Made by a program: the position numbers and the translations under genes. DNA of 64,000 nucleotides, from NCBI RefSeq assembly GCF_002726155.1, contig NZ_PBSH01000011.1:1-64000 (forward strand), given 5' to 3'. The notes under the pieces were generated by a model, which worked only from the letters and a program-made list of their open reading frames with translations, made no database searches and was not told the DNA's origin. Positions 17,717 to 25,809 of the stretch are shown in pieces. Position 1 is the first letter of the stretch; the number at the start of each line of letters is the position of its first letter. This DNA is from Alcanivorax sp. Its GTDB lineage: Bacteria > Pseudomonadota > Gammaproteobacteria > Pseudomonadales > Alcanivoracaceae.

Positions 17717-19807
17717 ATGAAGAATGTATACAAAGTTGTTGGCTCGCTATGCCTGACAGGGGCTTTGGCCTCGCAGGTGATGGCTGCCGGTGGGGGTGGG
17801 GCGGTGCTAACAGCCGATCCTTCCAGGCATTTTGATGAGAAGGGCAATCCACCCTCTGAGTATACCGTTGAGTTCCAGAATGAAATGCGGTCTTTCCTGC
17901 CGTTTAATGACACGCGGGATTTCGATGAACACAAGAAAGGGTTCATTGCTGCACCTGATTACAAACAGATCAAGGCGGAAGACGGTCACGTAGCCTGGGA
18001 TATGGGCAGCTACGATTGGCTTCTGGATGGCAAAGACTTCGATTCCATTCATCCCTCTCTGCAGCGTCAGGCCATTCTCAATATGAATTATGGCCTGTAT
18101 GAAGTCTTGCCCGGCAAGATTTACCAGGTCCGAGGTTATGACCTTTCCAATATCAGTTTTATTAAAAGCAAGAAGGGCTGGATTGTTTTTGATGTGCTGA
18201 CCAGTAAAGAAACGGCGGCCGCAGCCCTGAAATTTGTCAATGAGCAGCTCGGTGAGCGACCCGTTGTAGCGGTTGTTTATTCGCATTCTCATGCCGACCA
18301 TTTTGGTGGTGTTCGCGGGGTTGTGGATGAAGCCGATGTACGTGACGGGAAAGTTGAAATTATTGCTCCTGTTGGCTTCATGGACCACGCGGTTTCCGAG
18401 AACGTGTATGCCGGGAACGCGATGAATCGCCGTATGTACTATCAATACGGCGTGCTGTTGCCACGAAGCCCCTATGGGCATGTGGACCAGGCCATCGGGA
18501 AAATTACGTCTTCCGGGAATACCGGCTTGATTCCGCCCACTCGCATTATCGAGAAGGATATCGAAGAGCTGACGGTGGACGGGGTCAAAATGGTGTTCCA
18601 GAACACTCCCGGCACCGAAGCACCTGCGGAAATGAATACCTATTTTCCGGATATGAAAGCGTTCTGGGCGGGTGAGAATATCACCGGCACAATCCATAAT
18701 ATTTATACCTTGCGGGGCGCGCTGGTACGCGATGCTCTGGAATGGTCCAAACAGATCAACAATGCGCTATATATGTTTGGCCAGGACGCCGATGTGATGT
18801 TCGCTTCACACAGTTGGCCGCGCTGGGGGAATGACCGTATTCAGGAAGTGATGCGTGCCCAGCGCGACGCGTATGCGAATCTGAATAACGGTGTGCTGTA
18901 TCTGGCAAACCAGGGCGTTACCATCAATGAAATCCATAATGTTTATGAAGTGCCGGAGTCGTTGCAGAAGCAGTGGGCGGCACGGAGCTACCATGGCTCG
19001 GTGGAACATAATTCGCGTGCGGTGATTAACCGGTATCTGGGCTACTGGGATGCCAATCCGACAACCTTGATTCCATTGTCTCCGGCGGACTCAGCTCCCT
19101 TGTTTGTCGACATGATGGGCGGCTCCAAAAAGATCATCAAGAAAGCCCAGAAGCTGTACGAAGAGGGTGAATACAAGCTGAGCCAGGAAATTCTCAACAA
19201 GTTGGTCTATGCCGAGCCGGATAACCAGAAAGCCAAAGACTTGCTGGCGGATACGTTTGAGCAGATTGGTTATCAGCAGGAAAGCCCCAGTGTTCGGAAC
19301 AGCTTTCTGGCGGCAGCGTATGAGCTTCGCAACGGTATCCCCACGGGTAGCTCAACCAACACCAGTGGCCCGGATATGACGCGGGCAATGGCCACTGAAC
19401 TTTGGCTGGATTTCCTGGGCGTAAGGCTGGATAGCAAGAAAGCGGCGGGCAAGGCCTTTACCATCAATCTGGTCACGCCGGATAACGATGAGACGTTTAT
19501 TCTCGAACTGAGTAACGGCACGCTCACCAATATCAAGGGCTTTCAGGAGGATGATGCCGATCTGACCATTACCATTGATCGGGCCGATCTTGAAAAAACC
19601 ATGATGGGTAAAGTCAGCTTCGATGAGCAAATTGAATCTGGAAAAGCGAGCCTGGATGGGGACAGAGCCCCCTACGAGACCCTGAAAACGCTGCTGACGC
19701 AGTTTGATATTGGTTTCGAAATTATGCCCGGCACTGGAGGAGAGCAGTCATCTACTGAGCGTGGGGCATTTGAGCAAGCCCCGGCAGCGGATACTTCCGG
19801 AGGCTGA
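17717..19807 (+). CDS. Alkyl sulfatase, SdsA1/Bds1 family
   Basis: Exported metallo-beta-lactamase-fold enzyme that hydrolyses primary alkyl sulfates such as dodecyl sulfate to alcohol and sulfate. Of 696 residues, the first 23 form a signal peptide. The zinc motif HSHADHFGG is at 190-198; AGENITGTIHN (near 310) and ASHSWPRWG carry later family signatures. A helical dimerisation part follows, then a C-terminal SCP2-like domain (about 565-675, e.g. TFILELSNGTLTNI) thought to bind the alkyl chain. Start 17717 has GGAGAG five bases upstream. Length and domain order are complete. It is single, between remnants B1 and A2, and codon use looks slightly less GC-rich than the peroxidase, which fits acquisition. 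Confidence 0.9.
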   Translation: MKNVYKVVGSLCLTGALASQVMAAGGGGAVLTADPSRHFDEKGNPPSEYTVEFQNEMRSFLPFNDTRDFDEHKKGFIAAPDYKQIKAEDGHVAWDMGSYDWLLDGKDFDSIHPSLQRQAILNMNYGLYEVLPGKIYQVRGYDLSNISFIKSKKGWIVFDVLTSKETAAAALKFVNEQLGERPVVAVVYSHSHADHFGGVRGVVDEADVRDGKVEIIAPVGFMDHAVSENVYAGNAMNRRMYYQYGVLLPRSPYGHVDQAIGKITSSGNTGLIPPTRIIEKDIEELTVDGVKMVFQNTPGTEAPAEMNTYFPDMKAFWAGENITGTIHNIYTLRGALVRDALEWSKQINNALYMFGQDADVMFASHSWPRWGNDRIQEVMRAQRDAYANLNNGVLYLANQGVTINEIHNVYEVPESLQKQWAARSYHGSVEHNSRAVINRYLGYWDANPTTLIPLSPADSAPLFVDMMGGSKKIIKKAQKLYEEGEYKLSQEILNKLVYAEPDNQKAKDLLADTFEQIGYQQESPSVRNSFLAAAYELRNGIPTGSSTNTSGPDMTRAMATELWLDFLGVRLDSKKAAGKAFTINLVTPDNDETFILELSNGTLTNIKGFQEDDADLTITIDRADLEKTMMGKVSFDEQIESGKASLDGDRAPYETLKTLLTQFDIGFEIMPGTGGEQSSTERGAFEQAPAADTSGG

Positions 19808-19882
19808 TTCAAACTGCGTGATGGGGCTTGTTGTTATTGCTGATCGGCCAGTGTCGGCGGTGCAGGTGGCAAGCTCCTGCAC

Positions 19883-19916
19883 CATAAAAAACCGCGCCTA
19901 GGCGCGGTTTTTTATG
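19883..19916. terminator. Perfect palindromic terminator after the sulfatase
   Basis: A 34-base perfect palindrome: CATAAAAAACCGCGCC, a TA centre, and the exact complement ending in TTTTTTATG. It can stop transcription on either strand. Confidence 0.9.
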
Positions 19917-19952
19917 AGGTAGAAAAAGCAAGATCTGATCCTCATGTCCCCC

Positions 19953-20116
19953 TCAATAAAAACGTCCCTCTGGCCCTGAGTAACCGCACGCTACGCCCGT
20001 GAACGCCGCAATAGTGCCACCAAGGTTGGTGAGCTGGTCATGGCGTCCCGTTTACTCTGTCCCAGTTCGGCGATACCGGCATCTTCTTCAAGCACCAACG
20101 GTATGAGGATCGCTAG
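19953..20116 (+). pseudogene. Decayed 3' end of a second heme peroxidase gene
   Basis: Codon-by-codon alignable with 15529-15693 (S-I-K-T-S-L-W-P...). It has three lesions or differences of note: TGG changed to TGA at 19977-19979, one C lost near 20048 that shifts the frame, and the stop TAA replaced by TAG at 20114-20116. Of the base substitutions I count in the coding part, all but one fall at third codon positions, so the copy diverged while still making protein and died later. Nothing upstream of 19953 resembles the peroxidase. Confidence 0.9.
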
Positions 20117-20146
20117 GGGAGAGCGATAACCAGAGGCGCAACCCTC

Positions 20147-20179
20147 AAGCCCGGGTGACGGAAGTCCCCGGGCTTTTTT
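20147..20179 (+). terminator. Terminator of the peroxidase remnant
   Basis: AAGCCCGGG/CCCGGGCTT stem with six T, the copy-2 version of the hairpin at 15725-15759. Confidence 0.75.
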
Positions 20180-20187
20180 GTGTCTGC

Positions 20188-20422
20188 CCGAGCGGTCCCT
20201 GCCTCATGCTCACCGGACGAGGGTGTCTTGCTTGTAGGATATGGCTTACAGAAAAAGCTAAACAGTTGATATAAAGTGATTTTCAGGGAAAGGGGAATTC
20301 GGGATAACTCAGGAAATAACCCGCTGATTCGAGTTTTGTCAGGTGAGAAAGGTTATCAACTTTTCTCTATCCTATTGTGTTGACTGGATCTTATGGCGGA
20401 GGCGGGCGGTGGTTGATTAAGA
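20188..20422. other. AT-richer intergenic stretch, no gene seen
   Basis: Some 235 bases between repeat A copy 2 and the first cassette. No frame with a start and Shine-Dalgarno sequence is visible. Its right end, GAG-TTATG at 20421-20428, is the apparent insertion point of the cassette pair. Confidence 0.45.
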
Positions 20423-20423
20423 G

Positions 20424-20827
20424 TTATGTCGAAAAAAGATATGTCGAACGGTTCGACTGAATACGCTGTTAAGCAGTTAAGGATAAACATGAAAATTTAC
20501 GGACACGCAGACAATATTTACGATGCAGTTGATGCGGTAGTTGAACACGGAGTGGCAGCGGTTGAGGGGACGAAGACTCCTGCCGTCAATTATGCCAACC
20601 GCATTATTGAAGCATTAGCTGTTTATCCAGATGTGGCCGCAACCATTGGCTATCAAAATGTAGTAAATGAGGGTTACCTTTACTATGTCTTTGATACAAA
20701 TAAGTTCGGGTGCGGGGATAGCCGCTTAAAAGAAATAATTAATGAAATTGATGAATCAAATGCTTAACAACGCGCTGCTGGCGGACAAATTTTCCGCTGC
20801 GCTCCAAATTTGCCGCAGAGCGCGGCG
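20424..20827 (+). mobile_element. Integron-type gene cassette 1 (one gene plus attC)
   Basis: Runs from the TT of GTTATG at 20423-20428 to the G of the GTTATG at 20827-20832. Both junctions share GTTATG, as expected when an integrase cuts between G and TT. It holds one AT-rich gene whose stop codon overlaps the left core of the attC-like site at 20762-20833. No intI is in the window, so it is a cassette away from an integron platform, or part of a cluster of attC sites lacking an integrase. Confidence 0.7.
20426..20767 (+). CDS. Cassette-borne hypothetical protein
   Basis: Up to 113 residues. ATG 20426 is the first base of the gene after the cassette junction, but a second ATG at 20489 has AAGGA five bases upstream and may be the true start (92 residues, beginning MKIYGHADNIYDAVDAVVEH). 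The protein is mixed alpha/beta with no signal peptide or membrane segment; the C-terminal half contains YYVFDTNKFGCGDSRLKEII. I do not recognise a family. Base composition is clearly more AT-rich than the flanking genes, typical of cassette genes. The stop TAA lies within the GCTTAAC core of attC. Genes in such cassettes are often poorly characterised, some of them toxins, antitoxins or small enzymes; none of these is indicated here. Confidence 0.6.
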   Translation: MSKKDMSNGSTEYAVKQLRINMKIYGHADNIYDAVDAVVEHGVAAVEGTKTPAVNYANRIIEALAVYPDVAATIGYQNVVNEGYLYYVFDTNKFGCGDSRLKEIINEIDESNA

Positions 20828-20833
20828 TTATGG
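20762..20833. other. attC-like integron recombination site
   Basis: GCTTAAC at 20762-20768 fits the left core RYYYAAC, and GTTATGG at 20827-20833 approximates the right core GTTRRRY. Between them CGCGCT-GC-TGGCGGACAAATTT pairs with AAATTTGCCGCAGAGCGCG. The left arm carries two extra unpaired bases (a G and an A), the TAAC/GTTA ends pair around an unpaired AA/GC spacer, and a loop of about 13 bases caps the stem. Core pairing, spacer mismatch and extrahelical bases on one strand are the defining attC features. Confidence 0.75.
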
Positions 20834-20848
20834 CCCAAATGGAGAGTC

Positions 20849-21298
20849 ATGAAGAAATTCCTAGCATCGTTATTTGGTATTGCCTCAGTCACTGCTAGTG
20901 CGGCGGGAATACAAGTAATTACAGTTGATGAACAGCATATCCAAATGGGGCTGGCCGAAGGTCAAGTGGGCGAATACTACGCAATAAAACCAGCTATTGA
21001 AATTGAGCTAGATGCTTCAAACTATAAATTTCCGGCTATCCTTGGGCAAGAATCAAATGAACCAAACGCGATTCAACTCATAATCGATAATGAGCATCAA
21101 TATACAGCGTATTGGGAGCCTGGCGTAACGAAGTACACACTTAATAATGCTACGCTGGTGCCACGGTTTAAGGACTTTAATGGTTTCAACTCTGGAGACC
21201 AATTTGTAATTGCCATTGGCGTCTTGGTAATTGATCACGTGAAAAAAGAACAAGCATTTAAAGTGCAATGGGTAGGTATGGGCAAAGTCCAGCCATAA
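20849..21298 (+). CDS. Cassette-borne exported hypothetical protein
   Basis: 149 residues from ATG 20849, preceded by GGAGAG. The first 19 residues (MKKFLASLFGIASVTASAA) form a clear Sec signal peptide. The mature part looks all-beta, with Y-Y-A-I-K-P-A-I-E-I-E-L-D-A and Y-T-A-Y-W-E-P-G-V-T-K-Y-T-L, and no cysteines. No family recognised. A longer frame from 20810 would begin inside the attC-like stem and is rejected. The AT-rich composition differs sharply from the neighbouring genes. Being exported, it may act in the periplasm or outside the cell. Confidence 0.65.
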   Translation: MKKFLASLFGIASVTASAAGIQVITVDEQHIQMGLAEGQVGEYYAIKPAIEIELDASNYKFPAILGQESNEPNAIQLIIDNEHQYTAYWEPGVTKYTLNNATLVPRFKDFNGFNSGDQFVIAIGVLVIDHVKKEQAFKVQWVGMGKVQP

Positions 21299-21314
21299 CA
21301 AGTGGCTGCACCGG
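21296..21314. other. Half of an attC-like site
   Basis: TAACAAGTGGCTGCACCGG directly at the stop of the second cassette gene. In a complete site a right arm such as CCGGTGCAGC...GTTA would follow; it is missing, so this end is no longer a folding attC. Confidence 0.5.
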
Positions 21315-21395
21315 AAAATGTAGTTCCCGAGCTTTAGTGGACACCTTCTCCTAATCAAAGAACCTGCCCAGCCTCACCGACAAACCCCACAACAA

Positions 21396-21424
21396 AAAAA
21401 CGCCCACCTTTCGGTGGGCGTTTT
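21396..21424. terminator. Bidirectional terminator, repeat B copy 2
   Basis: CGCCCACC-TTTC-GGTGGGCG with flanking A and T runs, 3' of the barrel gene. It differs from the 17216 copy by one loop base. Confidence 0.85.
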
Positions 21425-21587
21425 GCGTGCAGCGTGATGCCTGAAGCGTGCTGCATGTCCTGATCAGAACCGGCCGTTCAGGCCCAGTCCCAGGTTGGTC
21501 ACTTCGTCGCCGCTGCGATCCACCACCCGCATGTATTCCAGGTTGATGAACAGGGTTTTGGTGATGGTGAAATCTACTCCCAGGCCC
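21396..21587. repeat. Direct repeat B, copy 2
   Basis: Intact partner of 17216-17407, comprising the terminator and the 3' end of the complete barrel gene on the minus strand. Confidence 0.9.
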
Positions 21588-21982
21588 AAAGACAGGTCTT
21601 TGTAGTTTTCCCCGTCGGAGCCGCCGAAAGCGTTTTTCTCGGTGGTTTCCATGTAGGTGGCACCGATCAGGCCGTAGGGGCGTACCGGCATGGTGTTGGG
21701 GAACTGGCCGCGAAAGTAGGCGCCGTAGTAACGGTCGATTTCCACGTCCACGTTGTTGCTCAGCTCATCTTCACCGACGCCCAGGCCCAGGCGTACTTCG
21801 CCACCGAGGGTTTCGTCGCGGTTGATCCAGCTGCCGAACTTGAATTGCAGGGCTTTGGGGTCAGCGCTGGAGGTGGTGTTATCCGGCTCGATGTCGCTGC
21901 TGATGATATCGATACCGGCAAAACCGCCGGCGTTGGCGAAAAGGGGCATTGCCAAAGCAGCGGCAAACAATACTTTTTTCAT
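21464..21982 (-). CDS. Small outer-membrane beta-barrel protein
   Basis: 172 residues with signal peptide MKKVLFAAALAMPLFANA, then about eight amphipathic strands (e.g. LQFKFGSWIN, YYGAYFRGQF, RPYGLIGATYM, TLFINLEYMRVV) and a terminal Phe (NGRF). This is the outline of an OmpW/OmpA-like 8-stranded barrel (porin family, OMP_b-brl type). Start 21982 has GGAGA upstream; a 4-codon longer frame lacks one. Role unknown: such barrels act in adhesion, small-molecule entry or stress tolerance. A truncated copy of its 3' end lies 4.2 kb upstream at 17284-17407. Its stop is followed by a CGTGCAGC-type repeat and a terminator. Confidence 0.8.
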   Translation of the reverse strand: MKKVLFAAALAMPLFANAGGFAGIDIISSDIEPDNTTSSADPKALQFKFGSWINRDETLGGEVRLGLGVGEDELSNNVDVEIDRYYGAYFRGQFPNTMPVRPYGLIGATYMETTEKNAFGGSDGENYKDLSLGLGVDFTITKTLFINLEYMRVVDRSGDEVTNLGLGLNGRF

Positions 21983-22157
21983 GGGTTCTCCCACTGGATG
22001 TGAAGTCTCGACGCAATAATAGAGTGATTGTAGTGAAAAGTGGGGGCGACGGCGACCGGGCCGTTTGAGGGGATGTTAGGGAAGGGCGGGAGGGGCGGGG
22101 GTGCCTGCAGGGGATGCAAAGTGCATCGCCTGCAGGCGGCCTCCTGTGGTTCAGAGC

Positions 22158-23471
22158 TTAGTGGTCGTCGTCATGATCGTGCTCGTCTTCGTCGCTATGT
22201 TCTTCTTCATGGTCGCTATCAAGACCGGCCCAGGCCAATGCTGCGGGCGGGAAGGTCAGGCTGAGTGGGGATTCCAGGCTGCCTTCTTCAAGATGCACGA
22301 CAACGATGGCGTTGTTGTCGGTATCCGAAAGAAAGATATGCGCAGGCTCGCCGGCCACGGCCATTTGGGTATTGCCCGGGGCGATGGCATCTTCCACGTG
22401 GGCGTGCTCACTCCAGTCAGCGGTGTCGAAAATACGCAGGTCACCGGCATCATCCAGCAACACAAGGTGTTCCCCGTGGGGATCCAGGCGGTGGCTTTCC
22501 AGTGTTACGGCGGCGCCTTCGGTCCAGTCCAGTTCTTCGGCGTCACCGTCTTCCGGGTGGATGACAAGGATACGGTCACCGGCATAACCCACAAAGTGGC
22601 TCAGTTCGTGATGACTGTCGAAGCTGCCGATACGCTCGCCGGCCCCCAGGCCAAGAGTGGCGTTGGTGACTTTCTCGGCGGTGAAATCCTCTCCGTCCTG
22701 ATGGACGATCAGGATGCCGTCGCTACAGCCGAACACCGAGTAGTCTTCGTTGGAGCCGGCGCCATGAAGGTCCGGGCAAGTCGGCGCGATGGTGTCTTCC
22801 TTGTGATAGTGATCGCCATGCTGATGGTAGACATCAACGGTTTCCGGGAGGCCGGAAGCGGCAGTGCGGAAGGTGGCCAGCAGTACATCGCCGCGGGGCT
22901 CGGCCACACCATGGTGGGCACTGGCGAGGGTCTGGCTGGCTACGCTGGAAGCGGTTTCCAGCGATTCATCAGTGAGCAGTTCCACCTTGGCCATGACGGC
23001 GCTGGCGGCATCGCCGTCATAGAACAGGGCGGCCTGTTCTCCGTGGACCCGGAAGTGGGTGGGCGCCGGGCCGGTGAGGGTGCCCGCAAAGGTGGGGATC
23101 ACTTCGTCCACATGGTCGTCATGCAGGTAGAGCCCGCCATCGACGATCTGTACCTGGTTGTCGTCTCGTTGCATGGCCAGGACAAAGCGCTTGCCCGGGC
23201 TGGTGTAAAGCGCGCTGGCGTCGTGGTCCAGGGAGAGGGTGCCGGGTAGCAGGGCGCCGGCCTCCAGGTCATACACATACAGCTGGGTGCCGTCGTCATC
23301 GGCGGCAATCACCAGTCGGCCGGGATGATCACTCTCGGCATGGTCGTGTTCATCTTCACTGCTGCCCAGCGAGCTGGTGCCGGTTTCGTTACAGCCGGCC
23401 ATGGCGAGGGCGGCAAGCAGGGACAGGGGCAGGGCTGCGTTTTGTTTCAGGTTTTTCATCATGCGTTGCAT
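22158..23471 (-). CDS. His/Asp-rich lipoprotein, AztD-like zinc metallochaperone
   Basis: 437 residues; lipobox LAMAGC with the lipid-bearing cysteine at residue 27. Acidic His clusters follow the lipobox (E-D-E-H-D-H-A-E-S-D-H) and form the tail (HEEEHSDEDEHDHDDDH), both suited to zinc. In between is a propeller-like fold of short repeats (e.g. GTQLYVYDLEAGALLPG, GDLRIFDTADW). AztD, a periplasmic zinc chaperone that loads ABC-transporter receptors, has this combination. Start 23471 is preferred to 23483 because the GGAG within the first codons sits 6 bases before it. It follows the ZnuD-like receptor by about 70 bases in the same direction, which supports zinc handling. No aztABC genes are visible. 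Confidence 0.75.
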   Translation of the reverse strand: MQRMMKNLKQNAALPLSLLAALAMAGCNETGTSSLGSSEDEHDHAESDHPGRLVIAADDDGTQLYVYDLEAGALLPGTLSLDHDASALYTSPGKRFVLAMQRDDNQVQIVDGGLYLHDDHVDEVIPTFAGTLTGPAPTHFRVHGEQAALFYDGDAASAVMAKVELLTDESLETASSVASQTLASAHHGVAEPRGDVLLATFRTAASGLPETVDVYHQHGDHYHKEDTIAPTCPDLHGAGSNEDYSVFGCSDGILIVHQDGEDFTAEKVTNATLGLGAGERIGSFDSHHELSHFVGYAGDRILVIHPEDGDAEELDWTEGAAVTLESHRLDPHGEHLVLLDDAGDLRIFDTADWSEHAHVEDAIAPGNTQMAVAGEPAHIFLSDTDNNAIVVVHLEEGSLESPLSLTFPPAALAWAGLDSDHEEEHSDEDEHDHDDDH

Positions 23472-23544
23472 GGTGTTCTCCATATTCGTGTTGTTGTGTC
23501 CGGCGGAGTAAAGGCGCCGGCACAGATGCCGTTAACGTTGCGGC

Positions 23545-25611
23545 TTAAAATTCAATGCGGGTACCCACGGTGACGTTGCGACCTGGCTCCGGCACGGTGC
23601 TGGCAAGGAAGGAAGAGTGGTTGAATACTTCTTCTCCTAACAGGTTGTTGCCGCGCACATAGAAGGTGTAGCGCTGGTCGCCACGGAGCCGGTAGCTAAG
23701 GGTCGCGTTGACCATGTCGTAGGACGGGGTGGTGTCCTCAAAGCCAGCGATCTGGTCCTGTGCAAAGCTGCGGTAGAACTCCAGTTCTCCGTCGAAGTTG
23801 CCCAAGTAGCTATTGAGACGCGTGCCTAGCCGTTTGGCGGGGATGCGGGGCAGGTAGCCGCCATCATCGAAGGTCGCGCGCACCGTATCACCAAAGACCG
23901 TGATCCCTACCGGGTCGATGCCGTAGTAGCTTAGCGAGGCTTCGGCACCGGTGAAGGTGGCGTCACGCTGGCTGTACTTGATCAGACGAAAGTCTTCGAT
24001 CTGGTCGAGGGTACGGGCATAGATGTAGTTGTTGATGCGGTTTTCGAAGATGCCCAGATCAAACAGCCAGTCGCCCTGGGTCTTGCGCAGGTTCAGGTTG
24101 GCGTTGAGGCTGACTTCGTCATCCAGATCGCTCTGCCCGCCACCGCAGTCGCTGAGCAGGCCGCACTCGTAAGTGTTGGTCGCCAGATGAACGCCTTCTG
24201 CATAGAGCTCCTGGGCGCTGGGTGCACGGCCAGAGTGACCCACAGACAACACCAACTCATAACCGGGCACAAAGGCCCAGTTGGCTGCGCCCGAGAAAGA
24301 GGCATTGTCCGCGGTGACTTTGGCAAGAGCCTGGCCATTGCGGTCGTCCGGTGTTTGCGTCAGGTGCTCCTGGCGCGCCCCAAGCTCAAAGGACCATTGC
24401 TCATTGAGGATGTATTCCTCTACCGCAAAGACGGCAATGGATTCGGTCTCTGTCTTCGGCACGAAGGCTTCGCCACCCAGTGAGCTGAAGTCGAATTGGG
24501 TGTACTGCAGGCCCACAACGCCGCGCCAGTTACCCAGCGGTTTGTGTTCCACTTCCAGTCGCGCATCGCCGCCCCTGTTGGTGAAGGTGCTGCCGATGGC
24601 GCCTTCCTCAATTTCGTGGTGGCGATAATCGGTGTGATTGCCACGGAAGCGAATGGCGGTCACCCCGGCGAAGGGCTCGCGGTATTCACCACGGGCATCC
24701 ACCCGGCGGCTGGCCAGGTCCACATAGGGGACAACCTCGCCATGGTCATGGGTATGTGAAGAGGTGGGGCAGCTCAGGCTGGTGCCGCTGGCCTCGCACT
24801 CCTCGAATTCGTGGCTGTGGCCGGGCAGGCCGTAGTTGTCGCGGCGATAGCTGTAGGCCATGCCGAAGTAGCCCTGATCCCCGATCCAGGAGGCGCCAAT
24901 GCTGCCATTGTCGCTTTCCGCATAGGTGCCGGGCACGGTGAGTTCTTCGAAGCCATTCACTTCGTAGTCGTCTGCGTCGCGGCGACTGCCTTCCACCCGA
25001 AACACCAGATTGTCGGTGGCAGAGACGGTGAGGCCGGCGGCAGTGGCGTTCTCATCGGCCACGGTATTGGCCCGGGCTGCCACGAAACCCTCCACGTCTT
25101 CGCGAGGGCGCTGGGTGGGGATGCGGCTGTCCAGCACATTCACAACACCACCGCTGGCACCGCTGCCATAGAGCAGGGTGGATGGGCCGCGCAGCACTTC
25201 TATCTGGCGCGCCAGCAGGGGGTCCACCGTGACCGCGTGATCAGGGGAGATACTGGAGGCATCCAGTACCTGGGAGCCATCATTGAGCACCCCCACTCGT
25301 GGGCCGCCCTGACCGCGAATGACGGGTCGGCTGGCGCCGCCGCCAAAGGTGTCACTGTGGACACCGGGCTGGTCTTTCAGGGTTTCCCCGAGGGTGTTCT
25401 GGCCTTTCTGGGTGAGGGTTTGTTGGTCCATCACCGAATAGGGTGTGCTGGGGCTGTCACTGCCCAGCGGCAGGGCGGACACGTCCACTTGCTTCAGCTC
25501 GTGGGCCTGGTCGGCGGCTGCGCTGTTGTTTTCAGCATCGGCCAATACTGCCGTGGGCACCAACAGGGCCACGGCGACGCACCCGGTCAGGGTCTGGCGT
25601 CGAAATATCAT
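23545..25611 (-). CDS. TonB-dependent receptor, ZnuD-like (probable zinc uptake)
   Basis: 688 residues with a signal peptide (cut near A24), a plug domain (about 50-165: PSTPYSVMDQQTL as TonB-box region, GASRPVIRGQGGPRVGVLND, IEVLRGPSTLLYGSGASGGV) and a 22-strand barrel ending in Phe. One extracellular loop holds HSHEFEECEAS (265-275) and SSHTHDH (284-290) plus two cysteines (272, 281), a likely zinc-binding loop like that of Neisseria ZnuD. Siderophore or cobalamin uptake is less likely given that loop and the His-rich lipoprotein downstream. A 7-base inverted repeat lies 20 bases upstream of the start; a canonical Zur site was not found. Confidence 0.85.
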   Translation of the reverse strand: MIFRRQTLTGCVAVALLVPTAVLADAENNSAAADQAHELKQVDVSALPLGSDSPSTPYSVMDQQTLTQKGQNTLGETLKDQPGVHSDTFGGGASRPVIRGQGGPRVGVLNDGSQVLDASSISPDHAVTVDPLLARQIEVLRGPSTLLYGSGASGGVVNVLDSRIPTQRPREDVEGFVAARANTVADENATAAGLTVSATDNLVFRVEGSRRDADDYEVNGFEELTVPGTYAESDNGSIGASWIGDQGYFGMAYSYRRDNYGLPGHSHEFEECEASGTSLSCPTSSHTHDHGEVVPYVDLASRRVDARGEYREPFAGVTAIRFRGNHTDYRHHEIEEGAIGSTFTNRGGDARLEVEHKPLGNWRGVVGLQYTQFDFSSLGGEAFVPKTETESIAVFAVEEYILNEQWSFELGARQEHLTQTPDDRNGQALAKVTADNASFSGAANWAFVPGYELVLSVGHSGRAPSAQELYAEGVHLATNTYECGLLSDCGGGQSDLDDEVSLNANLNLRKTQGDWLFDLGIFENRINNYIYARTLDQIEDFRLIKYSQRDATFTGAEASLSYYGIDPVGITVFGDTVRATFDDGGYLPRIPAKRLGTRLNSYLGNFDGELEFYRSFAQDQIAGFEDTTPSYDMVNATLSYRLRGDQRYTFYVRGNNLLGEEVFNHSSFLASTVPEPGRNVTVGTRIEF

Positions 25612-25631
25612 AACTACCTCTGTCTCTAGCG

Positions 25632-25648
25632 TTCATGCAGGGCATGAA
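25632..25648. promoter_or_regulatory. Inverted repeat upstream of the ZnuD-like gene
   Basis: TTCATGC-AGG-GCATGAA, a perfect 7-base inverted repeat 20 bases before the receptor start. It could be an operator or a small mRNA hairpin near the ribosome site. It does not match the Zur consensus I know for gammaproteobacteria. Confidence 0.35.
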
Positions 25649-25809
25649 TGAGGGCGCGAGTAAAAGGGCGCAGCCGAAAAGAAAGCAGCTGGCCGGACTC
25701 GTGCCGGAAACACGTTTGTTGCTGATCGCAGGCAGGCGCAGCAGGCCCGGCTCTCATTGAGAGGGGCAAAAGGCGATGCGCCAGTATGATCAGGGATCAG
25801 TAACGGGAA

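Larger units (their letters stand above)
19953..20187 (+). repeat. Direct repeat A, copy 2
   Basis: Partner of 15529-15767: peroxidase 3' end, GGGGAGAGCGATAA spacer and terminator. Offset about 4424 bases. Ends with the same TGTCTGC, after which the flanks differ. Confidence 0.9.
20828..21314 (+). mobile_element. Gene cassette 2, 3' end truncated
   Basis: Begins at the GTT of the attC junction and carries one AT-rich gene. It ends with TAACAAGTGGCTGCACCGG (21296-21314), which looks like the left arm of another attC-like site, but the complementary right arm and GTT core are absent before the flanking sequence resumes. Confidence 0.6.

Noticed and set aside
21315..21395. Insertion-sequence end suggested by TTAGTGGACACC
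   Set aside because: Only a short phrase recalls some IS ends; no second end, transposase or target duplication is visible.
22000..25800. Canonical Zur operator at the zinc-uptake genes
   Set aside because: No GTTATANTATAAC-type palindrome was found near the receptor, the lipoprotein, thrS or folE2.
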